Notes: generated by a model not told the origin, from the sequence alone. A DNA stretch of 64,000 bases from UMGS172 sp045636945 (GCA_045636945.1 JAZTYO010000035.1:1-64000), one strand, 5' to 3'; counted from the stretch's first letter, positions 8,129 through 15,969 are shown. Translations and numbers: made by a program.

Positions 8129-9733
8129 CTATTTTCTGAGCAAACGACGGATAGAACGGATGATAGCTTTAAGTTGTTCGGTCTTGTTGAAGAATATCAT
8201 TGCGAAGAAGAACAGAACGATTACCAAAGCGAGTCCGATTATAACCGCAAGGATAATGATAATGATTTTCAAAATTGTCATACCGACAGACGATTTCTCT
8301 TCGGGGATCTCTTCTTTATCGGCGACAAGCATAAACTGCGTGCATTCATCGGTCTTGACCGTGATAACACCGCCAACGGCAGTAAGCTTGTAGCAGGCGA
8401 TAGAACCGTTGGTCATCTGCTGATATACTGCAAGCTCTTTACCCTCATACTTGCTGTCTACAGGAATTGAAATAGTTAGATGACCGTCATGACCTGCGCT
8501 TTCGAAAATAATATCATAGCTTGATACTATGTCGCCCCAACTTGTTTCGTTTGCAAGTGTGGTGTATACGGCACTTTGAGGGTCAAGTGCGGTAATCTTG
8601 AGGGTTGAATCGGGAGCAAAGTAGCCCGAAACCTTGATAGATGTTGCCGAATCCTTAAGCTCGGCTAACGTGAAGTTTGAAATTGTGAGTGAGCCGTCAA
8701 CAAAGGTTACCTCGTAATTATCACCAAACGAAAGTGTTCCGCGTGTTACGGCGTACTTTCCAACGGTAGTACCCTCGGTACGTGTGAGAGTACCGACTGC
8801 TTTGTTGCCTTCAATAAGCTCTTCTGAAAGGGTGTAAGTGAGCGAGGGCTCTTTCTGGCCTAAGGTCATTACAAGATTGTCGGCAGTAACGGTAAGAGGA
8901 CGTTTTGTAACAGTACCCTTGACCTCAAACGAATCGACCGAAAGGACATACATACCTGCATCCTTGCCCGTAAGTTTCAAACCGTTGACGATTATCTTGG
9001 AGGCAGTCTTTACATCGGCCGAATTAAACTCAGCCTTTTCGTATGTAAGCTTGACATCGTCACTCTCAGGAATACCGACCAATTTGAAATGCTTGTCCGA
9101 AATCTCAGCCGAAAGATTGCCGTCATATACCTTGGTAAAGACTTCGCAACCCTCGGTGGAGATGGTTACCTTAGCGGCAGGAACACAGTTGAAGGTGAAA
9201 AGCGAGGGCTCGTTTACAAACGACATATCCTCGACGGGAGTTCCGCCTCTGTAAGCCTCAGCCTTAATGCTTTCGGCACCGAAGAAGGAAACACGAACCT
9301 CGGTGGTATCGGCAACTACGGTTGTGTCACTACAACTTTTAAGGGTGAACACATAATAGAAACCGCCTTGAGTTACCTTTTCGGGGAAGATATATTCTTT
9401 CTTGCCGTCGGTTACGTCCTTGGTGCTGACGGTGAAGTCCTCTAGTGCGGTGGCTTGACCCGTGACGAACATATCGCGTTCATCATCAAAAATCAAGGTC
9501 GCTTCCGAAACCGAGAACACAAACTGTGCATCCTCGGGAACATTGCCGTTGACCTTACATTCAAAGGTTAAAGAAAACTCCTCGGTCGATTCTTCGCTCG
9601 AAGTGTCCGAGCTGTTGGAATTATTGTCAAGGGCCGTGATGTTGGGAATTCCCTCAACGGCACTTGCTGCAAACGGTACACAAAGCAACATAAGTACAAC
9701 CGCAAAGCATATAAGTGATTTTAACGCTTTCAT
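8129..9733 (-). CDS. Secreted membrane-anchored surface protein with YDG/MBG domains
   Basis: 534 residues from the ATG at 9733, which has GAGGAG upstream. Order: signal peptide (1-25, ending AASA), an acidic Ser/Glu-rich linker, a pilin-like beta domain (about 40-170), a YDG-type domain starting FTKVYDGNLSAEISDKHFKL, an MBG domain starting KRPLTVTADNLVMTLGQK and containing YTLSEELIEGN, an ASP-like beta region, and one C-terminal membrane helix. A short basic tail follows (KAIIRSIRRLLRK). There is no LPxTG motif; anchoring is by the membrane helix. YDG/MBG modules are common in adhesins of gut Firmicutes, so a role at the cell surface is likely. The ligand is unknown. Confidence 0.82.
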   Translation of the reverse strand: MKALKSLICFAVVLMLLCVPFAASAVEGIPNITALDNNSNSSDTSSEESTEEFSLTFECKVNGNVPEDAQFVFSVSEATLIFDDERDMFVTGQATALEDFTVSTKDVTDGKKEYIFPEKVTQGGFYYVFTLKSCSDTTVVADTTEVRVSFFGAESIKAEAYRGGTPVEDMSFVNEPSLFTFNCVPAAKVTISTEGCEVFTKVYDGNLSAEISDKHFKLVGIPESDDVKLTYEKAEFNSADVKTASKIIVNGLKLTGKDAGMYVLSVDSFEVKGTVTKRPLTVTADNLVMTLGQKEPSLTYTLSEELIEGNKAVGTLTRTEGTTVGKYAVTRGTLSFGDNYEVTFVDGSLTISNFTLAELKDSATSIKVSGYFAPDSTLKITALDPQSAVYTTLANETSWGDIVSSYDIIFESAGHDGHLTISIPVDSKYEGKELAVYQQMTNGSIACYKLTAVGGVITVKTDECTQFMLVADKEEIPEEKSSVGMTILKIIIIILAVIIGLALVIVLFFFAMIFFNKTEQLKAIIRSIRRLLRK

Positions 9734-9783
9734 ATTTCTACTCCTCAATATATAAAAAATTAACATTCTTTTTTAGCCCTAAT

Positions 9784-9812
9784 ATTTTATAATAAAACTT
9801 CTAAAACTGCAA
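9784..9812 (-). promoter_or_regulatory. Promoter of the surface protein gene
   Basis: Read on the minus strand: TTGCAG (9812-9807), 17-bp spacer, TAAAAT (9789-9784), about 50 bp before the start codon. Confidence 0.6.
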
Positions 9813-9861
9813 CATTTATAACAATATTGTAATTTTACTGACGTCAAAAACGGCTTTTTGG

Positions 9862-9890
9862 TTGAAAATGTTACGATTTTGTGATAATAT
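9862..9890 (+). promoter_or_regulatory. Promoter of the DUF6472-flavoprotein-greA-PAS operon
   Basis: TTGAAA (9862-9867), 17-bp spacer, TAATAT (9885-9890), 31 bp before the DUF6472 start; divergent from the surface-protein promoter. Confidence 0.6.
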
Positions 9891-9921
9891 TTACATATAT
9901 TAGGGAAAAGGAAGCGGAATT

Positions 9922-10101
9922 ATGTCAACCACTAACTGCGATATGTGTGCAAATTATGCCTATGACGAGGACTGTGAGGGCTATGTTTGTATGGCCGATA
10001 TGGACGAGGACGACTATATGCGATACATCTCGGCCAAGGATAAGTGTTGCCCATTTTTCCACCTTGATGACGAGTATAAGATTGTAAGAAAACAGAATTG
10101 A
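9922..10101 (+). CDS. DUF6472 family small cysteine-rich protein
   Basis: 59 residues, very acidic in the middle. Cysteines are at C6, C9, C18, C23 and C42-C43, with a conserved-looking tail CPFFHLDDEYKIVRKQN. I recognise this as the DUF6472 family of Clostridia, whose function is unknown. The Cys spacing (CxxC ... C ... CC) suggests a small zinc- or metal-binding knuckle. It is first in an operon with an Fe-S-type flavoprotein (10 bp gap), a GreA-like factor and a PAS protein, which may hint at a redox or transcription-related role. That last point is inference. Confidence 0.8.
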   Translation: MSTTNCDMCANYAYDEDCEGYVCMADMDEDDYMRYISAKDKCCPFFHLDDEYKIVRKQN

Positions 10102-10111
10102 CGGTGATGTT

Positions 10112-10729
10112 ATGAAGGTTTTGATGTTGAACGGAAGTCCGAGAAAGGGCGGTAACACCACAACTGCTTTGGACGAAATGAAAAAGGTATTTCTATCCGA
10201 GGGTATTGAGGTTCAGTGTGTTCAGGTGGGTGATAAGGCTATCAGAGGCTGTGTTGCCTGTTATTCCTGTCGAAAAAACGGTAAATGTGCCTTTGACGAT
10301 ATCGTTAATGAGCTTGCACCCATATTTCAGGAATGCGACGGGCTTGTAATAGGCAGTCCTGTATATTACGCATCGGCCAACGGTACGTTAATATCCTTAC
10401 TTGACCGTCTGTTTTACAGCGTTCCGTTTTCCAAAACAATGAAGGTTGGTGCTTCGGTTGCCGTCGGTCGCAGAGGCGGTTGCTCTACAACCTTTGACGA
10501 GCTTAATAAGTATTTCACCGTAAGCGGTATGCCCGTTGCCTCGGGTCAGTATTGGAACAGCGTTCACGGACGCAATATTGGTGACGCAGTGGGCGATGAG
10601 GAAGGCTTGCAAAGTATGAGAACGTTAGCACGCAATATGGTCTTTTTGATGAAGAGTATTGCATTAGGCAAGGAGAAGTACGGACTCCCCGAAAAAGAGC
10701 AACCCATTCAGACGAATTTTGTGAGATGA
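10112..10729 (+). CDS. NADPH-dependent FMN reductase-like iron-sulfur flavoprotein
   Basis: 205 residues with a flavodoxin-like fold. The N-terminal phosphate-binding loop is LNGSPRKGGNTTTAL and is followed by a Cys motif CVACYSCRKNGKC (C47, C50, C53, C59). GSPVYYASANGTL is the FMN-contact region. The Cys cluster resembles that of archaeal/clostridial iron-sulfur flavoproteins, so a [4Fe-4S] centre is plausible. Likely a cytoplasmic electron-transfer or NAD(P)H-quinone/metal reductase. The natural substrate is not identifiable. Confidence 0.88.
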   Translation: MKVLMLNGSPRKGGNTTTALDEMKKVFLSEGIEVQCVQVGDKAIRGCVACYSCRKNGKCAFDDIVNELAPIFQECDGLVIGSPVYYASANGTLISLLDRLFYSVPFSKTMKVGASVAVGRRGGCSTTFDELNKYFTVSGMPVASGQYWNSVHGRNIGDAVGDEEGLQSMRTLARNMVFLMKSIALGKEKYGLPEKEQPIQTNFVR

Positions 10730-10748
10730 AATTTCAAGGAGAACGCAA

Positions 10749-11249
10749 ATGAACAACGAACTTACCGCACTTGATATAAAGAAAATGCAGGAGGAGCTTG
10801 ACTACCGCAAGCTGACCTTGATGCCCGAGCAGATTGCCGAGGTACAGCTTGCACGTTCGCACGGCGACCTCAGTGAAAATTTTGAGTATAAGGCAGCAAA
10901 ACAGGCCTTGAATAAAAATAAGGGTCGTATGAGATACCTCGAGAAAATGATAAAAACAGCCCGTATTATCGAGGATACCTCGAAGGATGATGAAGTCGGA
11001 CTCTATGACTATGTCGAGCTTAAATTCGAGGACGGAGAAACCGAAAAGGTACAGATAGTAACCACCGTCCGTTGCAATCCGCTTGAGAGCAGAATAAGTA
11101 AGGAATCCCCCTTGGGACTCGCAGTTTTAGGCAAGCATAAGGGTGATACCGTTCGTGTCGCGTCGGAGGATGGCCCGGGTTATACCGTCGAGATTCTGTC
11201 GATAGAAAAAGCGGAGGATGACGGTTCGGCTCCGTTGCTTTCATATTGA
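10749..11249 (+). CDS. greA: GreA/GreB-family transcription elongation factor
   Basis: 166 residues. The N-terminal coiled coil carries the tip motif GDLSENFEYKAAK, matching GDLKENAEY in E. coli GreA, whose acidic tip residues stimulate RNA cleavage by RNA polymerase. The C-terminal FKBP-like domain (about 85-160) includes ESPLGLAVLGKHKGDTVRV. Expected role: rescue of backtracked RNA polymerase. The protein starts LTALDIKKMQEELDYRK rather than the usual canonical GreA opening, so it may be a second, divergent family member. I cannot tell whether the genome carries another greA. Confidence 0.87.
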   Translation: MNNELTALDIKKMQEELDYRKLTLMPEQIAEVQLARSHGDLSENFEYKAAKQALNKNKGRMRYLEKMIKTARIIEDTSKDDEVGLYDYVELKFEDGETEKVQIVTTVRCNPLESRISKESPLGLAVLGKHKGDTVRVASEDGPGYTVEILSIEKAEDDGSAPLLSY

Positions 11250-11250
11250 T

Positions 11251-11592
11251 ATGGATATTTCGAGATTCTTCAAAAGCGTACTCGAGCAGGATAAGGCACC
11301 TGTGGTTATTTGTGATTTGGAACACATGGTTGTCTATATGAATCGGTCGTCTAAAGAGCGTTACGGTATGGATTTGACGGGCAAAAGCATCAAGGTTTGC
11401 CACAATGCCGATTCAAATGCCAAAATCGACCGTGTTATAGCCTGGTTTAAGGAAGATGTAAACAATAATGTTGTGTTTACAATGCACGACGATAGAGAGA
11501 ACAAGGACGTGTATATGGTGGCCTTGCGTGACGAAAAAGGTCAGCTTATCGGCTATTATGAGAAGCACGAATTCCGCAACAGTGAAAACTGA
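11251..11592 (+). CDS. Single PAS-domain protein
   Basis: 113 residues consisting of one PAS fold: APVVICDLEHMVVYMNRSS near the N terminus, then GKSIKVCHN and a C-terminal sheet ending LIGYYEKHEF. There is no kinase, cyclase or HTH output domain. Such stand-alone PAS proteins bind small ligands or mediate protein contacts. The start ATG at 11251 is 1 nt after the greA stop, so the two are translationally coupled. The ligand and partner are unknown. Confidence 0.8.
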   Translation: MDISRFFKSVLEQDKAPVVICDLEHMVVYMNRSSKERYGMDLTGKSIKVCHNADSNAKIDRVIAWFKEDVNNNVVFTMHDDRENKDVYMVALRDEKGQLIGYYEKHEFRNSEN

Positions 11593-11678
11593 AAACAATG
11601 TTTTGCGGTGAGTCAAACCCCAACACCTTAAAATTTTTTACAAATGAGAGATTATAAACAAACCGCTGAAGCGTTGTG

Positions 11679-11720
11679 ATATGCACCCCAAAAGTTAGAC
11701 ACTTTTGGAGGTGCATATTT
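11679..11720. repeat. IS3-type terminal-repeat-like hairpin (IS remnant)
   Basis: An imperfect palindrome with 17-bp arms: ATATGCACCCCAAAAGT, a 5-nt loop, then ACTTTTGGAGGTGCATAT, with a T run after it. The sequence CCCCAAAAGTTAGACA resembles terminal inverted repeats of IS3-family insertion sequences. No transposase is present, so it may be a solo footprint or palindromic MITE. It also looks like a terminator for the PAS operon. Confidence 0.45.
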
Positions 11721-11726
11721 TTGTGG

Positions 11727-12389
11727 TTATTCAAATGATACGGGTTTGCAATCATTGGTTGCAAAGGCGTTAGGACCAGGGCCGGACATCGAAAAATACA
11801 TTCTTGCCGCCTTGGTTGTACCAAAATCGCGGTTAGAGCCCGAGTTCTGCACCTTGTTAAAGGCATCGCGGAACATCTGATTGTGTGCCTCCTCACGGTT
11901 GAGCAGAAAATTTATGGTTTCGCGTACCTTTTTATCCTCAATCTGACGGTAAAGATACTCATAAACCACCTTGGCTCGCTGTTCCGATGCAATGTTGCTC
12001 AAAAGGTTGGCACAAAGGTCACCCGTAACGGTTACATAGTCTGCCGTTCACGAATAGCCTGAAGCATTGATAAGTCCCGGATTAAGTCCAAGGATCACGT
12101 GTGACTGAATCTCACCTGAGGGCACTTTAGTGGCATCAACGTCGTGACCGTTCAAAAGGTTAATGTTCTGTGCGACCATTTCCATATGACCTAATTCCTC
12201 TGCGGCAATGTCTAAAAACAGATCTTTGATTTCGGGGTCCCTGATTCTGAAGTTTTGTGACATATACTGCATAGCCGCTTTAAGCTCACCGTTTCCGCCA
12301 CCAAGCTGTTCTTGTAAAAGTGCCGCATACTGCGGATTTGCACGTTCAACCTCTACGGGATGAAAAAGCATTTTTTCGTGTTTAAACAT
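11727..12389 (-). pseudogene. Manganese catalase family protein, interrupted by one TGA
   Basis: One continuous frame from ATG 12389 (GGAGG upstream) to TAA 11727, 220 codon positions, with a single in-frame TGA at 12050-12048 (codon 114). The N-terminal half has the ferritin-like metal helices (GELKAAMQY, AAEELGHMEM) and the second half continues without loss of frame (DYVTVTGDL, SNIASEQRAK, NREEAHNQMF). From memory of intact relatives, a Trp stands at the TGA position (GYxWTADYV), so TGG to TGA is the simplest change. The intact enzyme dismutates hydrogen peroxide and is often spore-coat associated (CotJC-like). As written the product stops at 113 residues and lacks the second pair of metal ligands. 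Confidence 0.85.
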
Positions 12390-12457
12390 TATATTTTCCT
12401 CCCATATTTTCTCATTGCTACTTTTTCGCTTTTTACAGAAATATACAAAGTCGCAAA

Positions 12458-12598
12458 TCAAAAATAATCCTGGTGACGCATACCCCATATACCAATTTGT
12501 CTTGTTTTAATCTCCGGCAGAGTGAAGCAGGGAATGTAATAATCACCTTGGAGTTCATACCACAAGCCATTGGGTTTATCGAAAATGTACTTTTCCAT
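12458..12598 (-). pseudogene. TnpV transposon protein, truncated
   Basis: 46 residues from ATG 12598 with GGAGG upstream. The sequence MEKYIFDKPNGLWYELQGDY and later IGIWGMRH match the N terminus of TnpV, a protein of clostridial mobile elements that is normally about 110-120 residues. It ends abruptly after the IGIWG motif. It overlaps the stop of the DUF6809 gene by a few bases, the usual order in these elements. Confidence 0.75.
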
Positions 12599-12599
12599 A

Positions 12600-12905
12600 T
12601 CACTTATCCTCCCACAAGAAATCGCTAAAGGGAGAATGTTTGCTGATGAAGGCGTCGTAGGTGAACTTGGCACCCAGGCGAAAACCAACGATCAAACTAT
12701 CAAGATTGGATTTGCCGTTGACTATGCTCCACACATTCACATGGTCGAGGAATTTGCTCTTTTCTTCACCTTTGAGTTTGGCCGTTAAGTATTCCTCCGT
12801 TTCACTTAACACACTCATTTCTTTGCTAACCGCTTTATTGCACCTTGTGCTACGTGCTTGCGGGTCGATATTGCCATAATAGAATTCTTCAATAAAGTCT
12901 TTCAT
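12600..12905 (-). CDS. DUF6809 family mobile-element protein
   Basis: 101 residues starting MKDFIEEFYYGNIDPQARST, recognised as DUF6809, a small helical protein found beside TnpV in transposon and integrative-element cargo of gut Clostridia. Function unknown. GGAGG lies before the ATG at 12905. The gene seems intact although its partner TnpV is truncated. No recombinase or relaxase is nearby, so this is a remnant rather than a complete element. Confidence 0.75.
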   Translation of the reverse strand: MKDFIEEFYYGNIDPQARSTRCNKAVSKEMSVLSETEEYLTAKLKGEEKSKFLDHVNVWSIVNGKSNLDSLIVGFRLGAKFTYDAFISKHSPFSDFLWEDK

Positions 12906-12961
12906 TAAACTAACCTCCGTTTGTTTTTAAGTTAAAATTTGGATAGTCTATTGAAAGAGAA

Positions 12962-12999
12962 AATCCGAACCCACCGCCTATTAGACGGAGGTTCGGATT
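12962..12999 (-). terminator. Terminator downstream of tRNA-Pro
   Basis: Ten-base perfect arms AATCCGAACC (12962-12971) and GGTTCGGATT (12990-12999). Read on the minus strand the stem is followed by TTCTCTTT. Confidence 0.85.
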
Positions 13000-13008
13000 A
13001 TTCGTGTT

Positions 13009-13084
13009 TGGTCGGAGTGACAGGGTTCGAACCTGCGGCATCGACATCCCAAATGTCGCGCGCTACCAACTGCGCCACACCCCG
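13009..13084 (-). tRNA. tRNA-Pro(TGG), CCA encoded
   Basis: The minus-strand 76-mer begins CGGGGTGTGGCGCAG. The anticodon stem-loop is CGACA-TTTGGGA-TGTCG with anticodon TGG (proline), and the T arm is GCAGGTTCGAACCCTG(T). The acceptor stem CGGGGTG pairs with CACTCCG (one G-T), followed by discriminator A and encoded CCA. The 3' end faces the TnpV/DUF6809 remnant. Confidence 0.96.
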
Positions 13085-13207
13085 AAATCTATTAGATTTA
13101 ATGATGCTTGATTATTTTAACCTAAGTCAGCCGATTTGTCAAGTGGTAAGTGAATTGTAAAAACAAAAAGACTAAACTACAGGCAAACCTACGGCACAAG
13201 TGAAAAC

Positions 13208-13241
13208 AACAAGGTGAAGTCATTTTGAACTTCACCTTGTT
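13208..13241 (-). terminator. Terminator of the DD-carboxypeptidase gene
   Basis: Perfect 13-bp arms AACAAGGTGAAGT / ACTTCACCTTGTT with an 8-nt loop just after the stop codon. On the minus strand it is followed by TTGTTTTC. Confidence 0.85.
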
Positions 13242-13249
13242 TATATATA

Positions 13250-14344
13250 TCATTTCTGAGGATGGGTGTAGTCTTTATACAAATTGATACAATCGTAAAT
13301 AGGGGAGTATTTTTGTTCGCCTTTAGCAGTGACACATATTATATCTCGGTTATCATCGGTTGTTGCAAAGCTGACGAGACAGTACAACGACTGACTTGTA
13401 TATCCTGTTTTTCCACCTTTAATTTCGGCAACCTCCGGCTCGTTTCCGTGCATTTTTTCAAACATTCCGCTATGGAATTTCAGTTCCTCGTGGAATGCGT
13501 TTTTAGCAACGTTATAATACTCGGTCGAAACAATCTCACGGCAAAAATCGTTCTTTATAATCGCCTCCATTATGACCGCCATATCAGTACAGGTAGTATA
13601 ATGGTTTTTGTCGTGCAGACCGCTGACGTTGGTAAAATTAGTGTTTTTAAGTCCTAATTCCTGAGCCTTCTCGTTCATCAGCTTGACAAATTCTTGTTCA
13701 GACCCCGATATATGAACGGCAAGTCCAACCGACGCCTCAGCACCCGATTCAAGCGTCATACCGTAAATCATATCTATTATTCTAACCTCTTCATTAGGAC
13801 AGAAGCCTGCCAACGTCAAGCCTTGGGTGTATAGCGGGTCGATTATGGTCGAGGTCATTTTAAAGGTTGCGGTGATGTCCTTTATGTTTTCGGCCACTAC
13901 CAACAACGTCATAACCTTGGTCATCGAAGCTGGATAGATGACCTTATCAGCATTTCTGCGAGCAAGAATGGTGTTGTCGGAGGTGTCGACAAGTATCGCG
14001 TGGGTACTTTCAATCTCACCTCCGAGTGTCACGGTGTACTCGGTAGATTTGGGACGGTTGACCGAATCCTCGGGCGAAGTGTTGACCGTCGAGGCGTTGC
14101 CGGTCGATACTGTCGATTGATTGTCGGATGCCGTATCAATGTCACCGTCGGAGCATTTTGATACCGACAGTGTGATTATCAAAACCACCAAGGCGATAGC
14201 AATTACCGCCAAAACGGTCTTAAACCAAGGCTTTAAGCGACGTTTATGCTTGTTTGGACGGTTGTTTTGTTGGCGGTTTCTACGGTCGGGGTCATGGTCG
14301 TTGAAAAAATCACCGTACTTTGCGTGGTCGTTATAATATGACAT
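13250..14344 (-). CDS. D-alanyl-D-alanine carboxypeptidase, S11 family, membrane anchored
   Basis: 364 residues. A basic, Asn-rich cytoplasmic start (1-40) is followed by one membrane helix (about 41-62), a Ser/Thr linker and an S11 peptidase domain outside the cell. The catalytic SxxK is S140-M-T-K143 and the KTG box is in GGKTGYTSQS. The second motif reads S200-G-A202 rather than S-x-N; the SGA form is also known from Firmicute homologues. It trims pentapeptide D-Ala and so controls peptidoglycan cross-linking, possibly in sporulation. The C-terminal amphipathic domain of DacA is absent. It lies 10 bp downstream of trmB and may be co-transcribed. Confidence 0.92.
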   Translation of the reverse strand: MSYYNDHAKYGDFFNDHDPDRRNRQQNNRPNKHKRRLKPWFKTVLAVIAIALVVLIITLSVSKCSDGDIDTASDNQSTVSTGNASTVNTSPEDSVNRPKSTEYTVTLGGEIESTHAILVDTSDNTILARRNADKVIYPASMTKVMTLLVVAENIKDITATFKMTSTIIDPLYTQGLTLAGFCPNEEVRIIDMIYGMTLESGAEASVGLAVHISGSEQEFVKLMNEKAQELGLKNTNFTNVSGLHDKNHYTTCTDMAVIMEAIIKNDFCREIVSTEYYNVAKNAFHEELKFHSGMFEKMHGNEPEVAEIKGGKTGYTSQSLYCLVSFATTDDNRDIICVTAKGEQKYSPIYDCINLYKDYTHPQK

Positions 14345-14354
14345 TAAAGTGTCC

Positions 14355-15035
14355 TCATTTTTCGGTTTTTATATACGCCTCGAGGCGGTAAATAGGAAAG
14401 CCCTGAGATACGAAACGCTGTTCGTACTCTGTTACTATATTGCCCTCGAAATCACTGTTGTGAAGGTCTAATGAAATATTTTTGAGTGCAAAGCCGTGGT
14501 CGGACAACTGCTCCAACGAGAACTCAAACAACTGACGGTTATCGGTTTTCTGATGTATCTCGGCACCCTCGGTCAACAACTCCTTATAAAGCGGAAGGAA
14601 GGTTGAACTTGTCAATCGGTGGCTTGCGTGACTCTTTTTAGGAAACGGACACGAGAAGTTCAGAAACAAACGCTCGACCGAATGAGGCTTTAAGTACTTT
14701 GTGATATACTCGGCACCGCATTTCAGGAATCGGACGTTTTCGACACCCATTTCAATAGCCTTTTCGCAGGCCTGAACGATAACGTTGGTGTTTTTTTCAA
14801 CCGCAACTATGTTGACATCGGGGTTTTGCTTGGCTAATTCGCAGGCAAACTGACCTTTTCCGCAACCGATTTCAAGCCATAAGGGACGTTCTGTTCCAAA
14901 CCATTCTTTGAGGTCGAGATAATCCTTTTTATCACCTGCGGTGGCAAAGTTAAGGTCCTCGGATTTTGCCGAAATAAGCAAGCCTCCAACGGCCGATTTG
15001 CGGTCGTCAAGATGCTTTAATCTTTTCATTCTCAT
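14355..15035 (-). CDS. trmB: tRNA (guanine-N7-)-methyltransferase
   Basis: 226 residues. SAM-binding motif I is LWLEIGCGKGQFACELA, with later VAVEKN and ENVRFL. TrmB methylates G46 in the variable loop of tRNAs. The signature usually read as FSDPWPKKRHxxRRL is here LFLNFSCPFPKKSHASHRLT, with Cys-Pro-Phe-Pro in place of Asp-Pro-Trp-Pro. The C-terminal part (KTDNRQLFEFSLEQL) is typical. The start is ATG 15035, 6 nt after AGGGTGA; an in-frame GTG at 15044 overlaps the ribosome site. Confidence 0.93.
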   Translation of the reverse strand: MRMKRLKHLDDRKSAVGGLLISAKSEDLNFATAGDKKDYLDLKEWFGTERPLWLEIGCGKGQFACELAKQNPDVNIVAVEKNTNVIVQACEKAIEMGVENVRFLKCGAEYITKYLKPHSVERLFLNFSCPFPKKSHASHRLTSSTFLPLYKELLTEGAEIHQKTDNRQLFEFSLEQLSDHGFALKNISLDLHNSDFEGNIVTEYEQRFVSQGFPIYRLEAYIKTEK

Positions 15036-15154
15036 AAAATTCACCCTGAAAATACAAATTACTTAAACATTATACCTCAAATCGACAAATTTTTCAACGG
15101 GAAAATAAAACGAATTATTATATCAAAATGTGTGAAAATATGCCGTTTTGCCAC

Positions 15155-15182
15155 TTGCTTAATTTAGAAAAATATGTATAAT
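15155..15182 (+). promoter_or_regulatory. Promoter of the smsC-smsB operon
   Basis: TTGCTT (15155-15160), 16-bp spacer, perfect TATAAT (15177-15182). The transcript would start close to a stem-loop AAAGCGGA/TCCGCTTT (15188-15216) that ends just before the ribosome site. Confidence 0.7.
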
Positions 15183-15228
15183 AATATAAAGCGGATATTA
15201 AAAAAAATTCCGCTTTATGGAGGTTAAG

Positions 15229-15954
15229 ATGTTAGAACTTAAAAACGTATGCTTCAGTGCTGAGAATGACGAAGGCACAAAAGATATAATCAAGGATGTA
15301 AGTCTTACCATCGACGAGGGCTTTGTTGCTTTTACGGGACCCAACGGTGGTGGCAAATCCACCCTCGCAAAGCTGATTGCAGGTATCTATATCCCAACAT
15401 CGGGTCAGATTCTTTTTAACGGTCAGGATATCACAAATATGTCGATAACCGACCGTGCAAAAATGGGTATCAGCTACGCTTTCCAACAACCCGTACGTTT
15501 CAAGGGCATCACGGTTAAGGACCTTGTTACAATGGCAAGCGGTAAGGATTTGAGCGTTGGAGAGGTTTGCAAATACCTGTCCGAGGTTGGCCTTTGTGCC
15601 CGTGAATACGTTGACCGTGAGGTCAATGCAAGCCTTTCGGGCGGTGAGCTTAAAAGAATCGAGATTGCAATGGCTATGGCAAGAGGTACGGAATTGACTG
15701 TATTTGACGAGCCTGAAGCAGGTATCGACCTTTGGAGCTTCTCAAACCTTATTGCGGTTTTCGAAAAAATGCGTGAGAAAATCAACGGCTCTATTCTTAT
15801 CATCTCTCATCAGGAGAGAATTCTGAACATAGCCGACCGCATTATTGTAATTGCCGACGGTAAAATCAGCGGTGACGGTAAAAAGGACGAAATTTTACCC
15901 ACCTTGCTTGATACATCCTCGGCTGCTTGCTCGGTTTTGACCGGTAAACTTTAA
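15229..15954 (+). CDS. sufC: Fe-S assembly ATPase, SufC/SmsC type
   Basis: 241 residues, the length of SufC. Motifs: Walker A GPNGGGKSTLAKLIAG, Q-loop region YAFQQPVRF, signature SLSGGELKRIEIAMAMARG and Walker B LTVFDEPEAGIDL. SufC-type ATPases drive the scaffold protein that builds Fe-S clusters. The only partner is the next gene, a short SufB/SufD-like protein; sufS, sufU and sufD are absent here. This two-gene arrangement matches the minimal SMS system. GGAGG at 15219-15223 sets ATG 15229 as the start; an ATG at 15217 overlaps the ribosome site. Confidence 0.92.
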   Translation: MLELKNVCFSAENDEGTKDIIKDVSLTIDEGFVAFTGPNGGGKSTLAKLIAGIYIPTSGQILFNGQDITNMSITDRAKMGISYAFQQPVRFKGITVKDLVTMASGKDLSVGEVCKYLSEVGLCAREYVDREVNASLSGGELKRIEIAMAMARGTELTVFDEPEAGIDLWSFSNLIAVFEKMREKINGSILIISHQERILNIADRIIVIADGKISGDGKKDEILPTLLDTSSAACSVLTGKL

Positions 15955-15969
15955 TTATAGGAGAAATTT

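Noticed and set aside
9462..9755. Plus-strand frames over the surface-protein gene
   Set aside because: They lie antisense to the MBG protein and reflect its Ser/Thr/Glu codon bias; no ribosome sites.
12048..12050. UGA recoded as tryptophan in the catalase gene
   Set aside because: TGA is the plain terminator of several intact genes in this window (DUF6472, flavoprotein, greA, rpiB), so the organism uses the standard bacterial code.
12906..13249. A second tRNA or small RNA beside tRNA-Pro
   Set aside because: The remaining sequence resolves into two terminator hairpins and A+T-rich spacer; no second cloverleaf can be folded by eye.
15188..15216. Riboswitch before smsC
   Set aside because: Only one short stem-loop in a 45-nt leader; nothing resembling a known riboswitch aptamer.
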